From: Nymphaea colorata | Taxonomy: Eukaryota; Streptophyta; Magnoliopsida; Nymphaeales; Nymphaeaceae | DNA: 64,000 bases | Assembly: GCF_008831285.2 (NCBI RefSeq) | Contig: NC_045145.1 | Coordinates: 23,436,802 to 23,500,801, forward strand | Reading direction: 5' to 3' | Shown here: one piece after another, positions 59,530 through 64,000 of the stretch | Layout: each line of letters starts with the position of its first letter | Numbering within the stretch: position 1 is the stretch's first letter | Notes under the pieces: generated by a model | Told to the model about the DNA's origin: nothing | Seen by the model: the letters and a program-made list of their open reading frames with translations, nothing else | Databases searched by the model: none | Translations under genes and position numbers: made by a program

Positions 59530-60075
59530 ATGTAACGAGTGTATATCAAATGTGGACCCTACTACTAATATGTACATTTATTTGTACACCCAAACATTGC
59601 ATATGCATGTGTGTGAAATAACAAATAGGTATGAAAAAACAAATAAGTATGAAATAATGTTTATGAGATAACAAAAGATTTATGAGATGAACAGATGTAT
59701 GATATAATGCCAAACATAAGTATGAGTTAATGTTTATGAGATAACAGCTGATTTATGAGATCTCATAAATATTTTATTATCTCATAAACATATCTCATAC
59801 TTATGTTTGGTGTTATTTCATACATCTGTCTGTTATCTTCATTATCTCTTAATTTTTTTGTTATCTTATATACATTATCTCATACTTATATTTAGCATTA
59901 TTTCATACATTTGTCATTATCTCACACTTGTTTGTTATCTCCAACACATTATCTCATACCTATTTGTTATCTCATACACTTTTTATTTCATGTACATGCA
60001 TATGCAATATTTGGGTATGAAAGTAAATATGCATATTGATAGTAGGGTCCATATTCAACGTACACTTATTATATA
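59530..60075. repeat. Iterated-motif foldback element, copy 2 (more complete)
   Basis: Terminal inverted repeats: TGTGGACCCTACTACTAAT, then ACATTGCATATGCATG on the left; CATGCATATGCAATATTTGG, then ATAGTAGGGTCCATATT on the right. Inside, the left half repeats GTATGAAATAATG/TTATGAGATAAC and the right half repeats TTATCTCATAC/GTTATCTCATACA. They meet near ATTTATGAGATCTCATAAAT at about 59,752-59,771. No coding. The terminal sequence is shared with copy 1 at 52.2 kb. Confidence 0.85.
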
Positions 60076-60089
60076 TACATAAGGCAGCA

Positions 60090-60490
60090 TACAAAACTCG
60101 GTCTCCTATCTCCTGCATGGGGTAGTTGGTTAACTGGTGATCATATTTTATATATGTTGTGTGTTAAGAATGCGGCGGGTGCAATTGTTAGTATCTTGCG
60201 CAATATAAAGTGCTGTTTTTCATTATGATATTGAATTGCAGCTTCAACAAACCAAAAAATGAAAAGAAGGGGGAGTAATCACTTGTGGCCTGTTCAACTA
60301 AAAAAAAAAATCCTTTTGTGGCTGATCACTTATTAAGTAAAATTGATATGCTCGACAAGGCAGATGAAAGAAGTATAATAGTAACCAGGTCCCGTGCATC
60401 CAGCATCATATTTGCAATGGTCTAAGTAGGAAAATGTCACACATAAGTGTGTTTTAGGAAGAATTCGAAAGACGAGACAACGAGAACATG
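60090..60490. other. Stretch without a recognised gene
   Basis: Short AT-rich interval between the foldback element and the organelle-derived cluster; nothing identified. Confidence 0.5.
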
Positions 60491-60496
60491 GTGGAA

Positions 60497-60790
60497 TTCA
60501 AGCGGAGGGAATAGAGGCCCCTTCCACCTAAGTTGTGCAAGAAAGTCCCAAAGTCAATCCCAGGGAACAGTAAAGCTTCATAAAGTCTTTCTGTCGAGGT
60601 GCAGGTAGTCCTCATCTTCAAAGACATGCCTTTTTCACTGAGCCTCTCTCTGAGAGGCAGGTTAGAGAGTTTGTTAATCAGGCTCGATTGCCTGGCAGTA
60701 CATCCTACAGGCAAATTCACACCTAATTGGGCACTGACAAAGCCCTACACTTTGCAAGTGCTTTTTGAAAGAAGGGATCAAGGTTTGACA
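60497..60790 (-). pseudogene. Plastid-type 23S rRNA fragment in nuclear DNA
   Basis: - strand reads GAGGACTACCTGCACCTCGA, CAGAAAGACTTTATGAAGCT, TTACTGTTCCCTGGGATTG, AACTTAGGTGGAAGG, and upstream GTCAGTGCCCAATTAGG and GAATTTGCCTGTAGGATG. These match the large-subunit rRNA domain IV-V region, which in plastids reads GCGGACTACCTGCACCTGGA and so on. Many C-to-T and G-to-A changes are present, as expected for an old methylated nuclear insert. I judge it plastid-like, but mitochondrial 26S is similar here. Confidence 0.8.
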
Positions 60791-61014
60791 AATGAATTTC
60801 ATGTGAAAGGTTCTTGATATTAAAGGTCATTGATTCAGGTTAGGCAAATCGTTCAAAGTGCTTACCAAAAATGAAATTGAATGACATTCTTCAAATCACG
60901 CTTTTTTTGTTTGTTTAAAGACTCCCATCGACCCCACAACTACGGCACTCCCAAGCTCAGATCGACAGGCCCATAGACGGAAGTTTGCCATTTGACCTAA
61001 AGCACTTTCTTTCG

Positions 61015-61105
61015 TGGCTGCCATTACTTCATGAAAACCATGAATACGAGCAATGCCATTACCACTTGAAGTATGGTTCCAATGTTCACAATATTGGCTT
61101 CCTTA
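61015..61105 (-). pseudogene. atpA (ATP synthase alpha, plastid-type) fragment
   Basis: - strand translates IVNIGT, LQV, a one-base shift, NGIARIHGFHEVMA. Plastid AtpA has [20 protein letters not shown], then DEVMAGE. The match is short, frameshifted and ends at VMA, where unrelated sequence begins, so it is a chimeric junction in the organelle-derived cluster. Confidence 0.6.
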
Positions 61106-61391
61106 CCAAAGAGTGAATACCATTTTGTCCTAATTAGCTTATAATTGAATGACATTATTCAGGAAAATTGATGTGCCCCTTTTTTGCAATTTGAAAGAGA
61201 ACGAGCCCAACGGCCCCTAACCGGGTGGGGAAGCAGTACCGATAGTCCCCGACAAGAAACTGGCAGGGAAGCATATAATAGACAGAAAAATTGCTCGAGA
61301 CGTGACCCTAATAATTTTAAGTAATTTCAAGTTGCGAGTGCTTTTCTCGCACAAAGAGCAAGCGAGCAAAGACAAGTCACGAGCTTGGATC

Positions 61392-61544
61392 TGTCGATTA
61401 TGTTATGGTCGAAGTCCCACTCATGGTGACTTGGTTGAATTGGGAGAACCACTAGGTATTATTGCGGGTTAATTCATTGGAGCACTAGGGACTCAACTTA
61501 CATCAAGAACTTTTCATACCGGTGGAGTATTCACAAGTGGTACT
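61392..61544 (+). pseudogene. rpoC2 (plastid RNA polymerase beta'') fragment
   Basis: Frame from 61,392: [29 protein letters not shown] stop, [24 protein letters not shown]. Plastid RpoC2 has [20 protein letters not shown], [31 protein letters not shown]. The CAA of Gln-Ser has become TAA. The fragment joins tRNA-Ala sequence about 20 bp later, a junction not found in plastid DNA. Confidence 0.88.
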
Positions 61545-61574
61545 CTCCCAACGACTCGAAAGAGGATAGGGTAG

Positions 61575-61700
61575 TCGAGGAGGCCTGAGAGGCGGTGGTT
61601 TACCCTGTGGCAGATGTTTAGCGGTTCGAGTCCGCTTATCTCCAGTCCAGCTCATGATCTTAGCCAAGGTATATGATAGCACCAAATTGCAAATAAAATG
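61575..61700 (+). pseudogene. trnA-UGC intron end, 3' exon and 23S leader (plastid-type)
   Basis: GGCCTGAGAGGCGGTGGTTT and ACCCTGT match the end of the plastid trnA-UGC group II intron. The 3' exon is 61,609-61,644 (GGCAGATGTTTAGCGGTTCG, then AGTCCGCTTATCTCCA), with the T arm AGCGG/CCGCT intact and two or three changes elsewhere. The downstream CTCATGATCTTAGCC and TATGATAGCACC match the trnA-rrn23 spacer. The 5' exon is absent, so no tRNA can be made. Confidence 0.75.
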
Positions 61701-62030
61701 AAAAGATGAAAAAGGAAAGAGCCCTTTTTCATTGAAAGATGAATTGTCAATCAATTTGGATAAAATGGGACGTTGAGAGGAAATTGAGATTATGTTGTTT
61801 CCTTCCTGATCAGAGAGGGACCCCTTTTCAAAGCTAAGCTTGTCGATCTACTACCACCATGACAAACCCAAGGCAGGAGACCTTGGGTATGGCCGATCTT
61901 CCATCCATAGATATGCTCGCCCTTGGCCTTTAAGGGACAGGTAGTGGCTCCACGAGATCTTAGATCCATCATTGAGTAATGACGATCTATGAGCACATGG
62001 TCATTTCCTAAAGTGGGCATAGACCTACAC
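61700..62030. other. Interval within the organelle-derived cluster
   Basis: No confident assignment. The block GAGAGGAAATTGAGATT to TTTCCTTCCTGATCAGAGA (61,774-61,815) recurs at 62,560-62,605, a direct repeat bracketing the rRNA pieces. Confidence 0.4.
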
Positions 62031-62124
62031 AAGCAGTGGAGCATGTGCTTTAATTCAATTCAAAGCGAAGAACCATATTAGGGCTTGACATACCGTAAAT
62101 CCTTTTGAAAAAGAAGGGTGTCTG
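62031..62124 (+). pseudogene. Plastid-type 16S rRNA fragment
   Basis: AAGCAGTGGAGCATGTGCTT, TAATTC, AAAGCGAAGAACC, AGGGCTTGACATACCG and CCTTTTGAAAAAGAAGGGTG follow the plastid 16S segment around AAGCAGTGGAGCATGTGGTT, AAGCGAAGAACCTTACC and GGGCTTGACATGCCG. About 94 bp, with mostly transition changes. Mitochondrial 18S differs more here. Confidence 0.8.
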
Positions 62125-62412
62125 CGTCCATTGCTCTGGAGATGTATGTTAGGTGGCCATGGATCAGTGATAAGATGTGGGCTCCAAATCAAAGTGGAAC
62201 TTGATGAGCTGATCCACCTGTACTTCTTGCTTCTTGTATGTCTTCCTAATAAAAGGAACCTAAGAAAGTAGCACAAAGCCAAACACCTTTCATAGAGAAT
62301 GTTGCCTACATGGAAGTACAAAAGCAGAGAATCACTGACATCCATAGTGGAAGAGGCATTGGGACTGGTGAGGGAATGTCATCAAGCACACCATAAATGG
62401 GGTTCCCCCTTT

Positions 62413-62470
62413 CTCAAGGCCGTGGAACTCGGGAAAATAGCCCCGTAACTTCGAGAGAAGGGGTGAGCGT
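62413..62470 (+). pseudogene. Large-subunit rRNA (23S/26S-type) fragment
   Basis: CTCAAGGCCGTGGAACTCGG, AAAATAGCCCCGTAACTTCG and AGAGAAGGGGTG match the organellar 23S segment ending CCGTAACTTCGGGAGAAGG. It is short and in the opposite orientation to the 60.5-60.8 kb piece. Confidence 0.6.
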
Positions 62471-62529
62471 TGGGTTGGTTGAAACAGGGGCGTTATTCAT
62501 GGCATTGCTGGATCCACACTACCAGCACA

Positions 62530-62557
62530 CCCCCCCCCCCCCCCCCCCCCCCCCCCC
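62530..62557. repeat. Poly-C homopolymer
   Basis: An uninterrupted C run of about 28 bases starting just after CAGCACA. Such runs are rare in plant nuclear DNA and unreliable in length on most sequencing platforms. It is followed at once by the second copy of the GAGAGGAAAT block. Confidence 0.9.
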
Positions 62558-64000
62558 ATTGAGAGGAAATCGAAATTAGATCGTTTCCTTCCTTATCAAA
62601 GACAGGGCTGGCTGCTGCTCCGGACTAGCGGCAGAATCTCCTATGAATTACTCATCCAACAAAGACGAAACCGAATTTAGCACTGGAAACTATTCTACGA
62701 GATGTTCGAATTCATTCTGTTCGGATATTGATCGGTCTTGGTTCGAATGGCTTACACGTTACTGGTTCTCGAAAGAGTCAATATATCCATTAACGAAACT
62801 GCCCAATGTTCACCTTTTTGTTAAGAAGGGCAGGCTGGGCTGCTTGCCTAAAGACATCAAATTTTCTGCAGTTTGGAACAATCCATACTACCACCAGCCC
62901 ATGTTTATGCTTTAAGGAATCAAGAAAGACAAAATCTTTCTCATGATGCATGAATCAATTGTTTCATTTCATTTGAAAAAACAATCTCTTTGCTTTGCTT
63001 TTCTTTTTCAGCCACATACCAGATATAATAGAATATCTCAGCCCAAATGATGGATCTAAAATTGAAATCTCTGACCTTTTCATACTTCTCATTTTATCAC
63101 GTAACCATCTGCAATCCTAAATCACGAAGATCATGATTCTTTCAAATATCTCATTTATGTCTGCAATCAGGCTTTGAGCAGTTGTTTTCTCCTAGCAAAC
63201 ATGGACCAACCATATCTATGGTGACAAGGTTTATTGTTAGGCCTACAATGTGGGTTTTATTTAACAGATACCCAAATCAGCTGAGCACCCCTTTCACAGG
63301 GCAGCAGCACAGCTGAGTGTTGTGCTACTACTCATCCTCACTTGGATTGCCATTGGTGCTACTAACAAACATAGGAGTGTAACCATGCATGATGAAACAG
63401 GGCAATTTACAAAAGCATCATATGATAAATATGAGATATTTAAGTAGCCAAGCATCGTCTCTATATACAGATATCACATTCTAAACCAAAGCATGGGGCA
63501 TATATACAACAAAGGACCCCAAGACCAAAATGAATGATGTCATTTGCTCTCCCAGAATAGCTGCTGCTCGCGGATTGGTACCTTGATCAGTAAGCATGAG
63601 CATTCACCTAGTGACAGCGTGGAAGATAATATGATTTAAACATCAGGACAATTTCTGAGTATGACCTAATTTTCAATGGCCTTTCATAATATAAATCAGG
63701 GCCTTGGTCAGTCATGGGAAGTTACTAACTAGAGAGGAACATACAGAGTGTACATGGCTAGATAAAAGGATGTACATGCTATGCATGATAAAATGACTAG
63801 TGTCACACCAATACAACGGAAAATGAGAGAAGAGTATATTTTTATTGATTGTCGACTTCACAATATATAGTCTCTTTGATTTTAGTGATATACATTGAAA
63901 CCTATAATCTTTACCTAAGATCAAGGATTAGCTCATCTTAGATAAGATTGCTTAACAAGAAGATTGATTTGCCTTATCTTGATAAGGCACTATAACGATT
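62558..64000. other. Region without a recognised gene
   Basis: 62,643-62,915 (+) is open for 90 codons (MNYSSNKDETEFST..., SWFEWLTRYWFSKES). It sits beside organelle-derived pieces, so it may be an organellar spacer or orf, but I cannot name it. From 62,920 to 64,000 no family-level coding match or repeat structure was seen. Confidence 0.4.

Noticed and set aside
60454-60720. 88-codon open frame on the - strand
   Set aside because: It lies inside a large-subunit rRNA fragment; the reading frame is accidental.
61609-61644. Functional plastid tRNA-Ala gene
   Set aside because: Only the 3' exon and intron end remain, with substitutions. The 5' half is missing and the neighbour is an rpoC2 fragment.

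Overview
The window reads as nuclear DNA of a seed plant, probably an angiosperm. It holds a split gene for a plastid-type sigma-70 factor with GT-AG introns. It also holds decayed transposase genes of the hAT and CACTA superfamilies, LINE and TRIM-like retroelement remains, TA/GA/CT microsatellites, and broken plastid-type fragments (rRNA, tRNA, rpoC2, atpA). I cannot name the species. Base composition is AT-rich, with islands of degraded gene sequence and almost no intact coding capacity. All comparisons were made by eye and from memory of protein families.

Layout. 0-1.4 kb: the last four exons of a sigma-factor gene on the + strand, the only gene here that looks functional. 1.4-5.2 kb: no recognisable gene. 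5.2-6.8 kb: two foldback (inverted-repeat) elements. 7.06-10.96 kb and 16.75-20.22 kb: two collinear copies of one segment ending in a PPR pseudogene fragment; a third, partial copy lies at 30.4-31.5 kb. 11.2-12.6 kb: a dispersed repeat with an inverted partner at 41.4-42.85 kb. 12.7-14.64 kb: a long inverted repeat built on a gene-like fragment. 20.4-23.85 kb: a nested set of inverted repeats. 24.42-29.73 kb: the largest inverted repeat, with arms of about 1.9 kb and about 97-98 percent identity over the part I aligned. 33.1-33.5 kb: three adjacent palindromes, a GC-rich patch and an exact 123-bp tandem duplication. 33.7-35.5 kb: very AT-rich. 35.7-36.8 kb: gene fragments, including a piece of a TOUSLED-type kinase. 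37.8-39.8 kb: a hAT transposase pseudogene with a BED zinc finger. 40.77-41.25 kb: a hAT-type non-autonomous end with a 37-bp repeat array. 44.04-44.72 kb: a three-LTR TRIM-like element. 46.5-46.9 kb: a duplicated dead CACTA exon. 48.4-49.5 kb: a second hAT pseudogene (- strand). 49.5-51.35 kb: LINE remnants on both strands. 51.7-52.3 kb and 59.5-60.07 kb: two related foldback elements made of an iterated TATCTCATAC-like motif. 60.5-62.5 kb: a scrambled cluster of plastid-type fragments. 62.9-64 kb: nothing recognised.

The genes do not form a pathway. The main theme is repeated creation of long inverted repeats, at least seven independent or nested cases in 64 kb. Several of these could fold into long hairpin RNA if transcribed. 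The best candidates for follow-up are the 24.4-29.7 kb and 12.7-14.6 kb loci, the near-perfect hairpin at 20.55-20.67 kb, and the iterated-motif foldback family.
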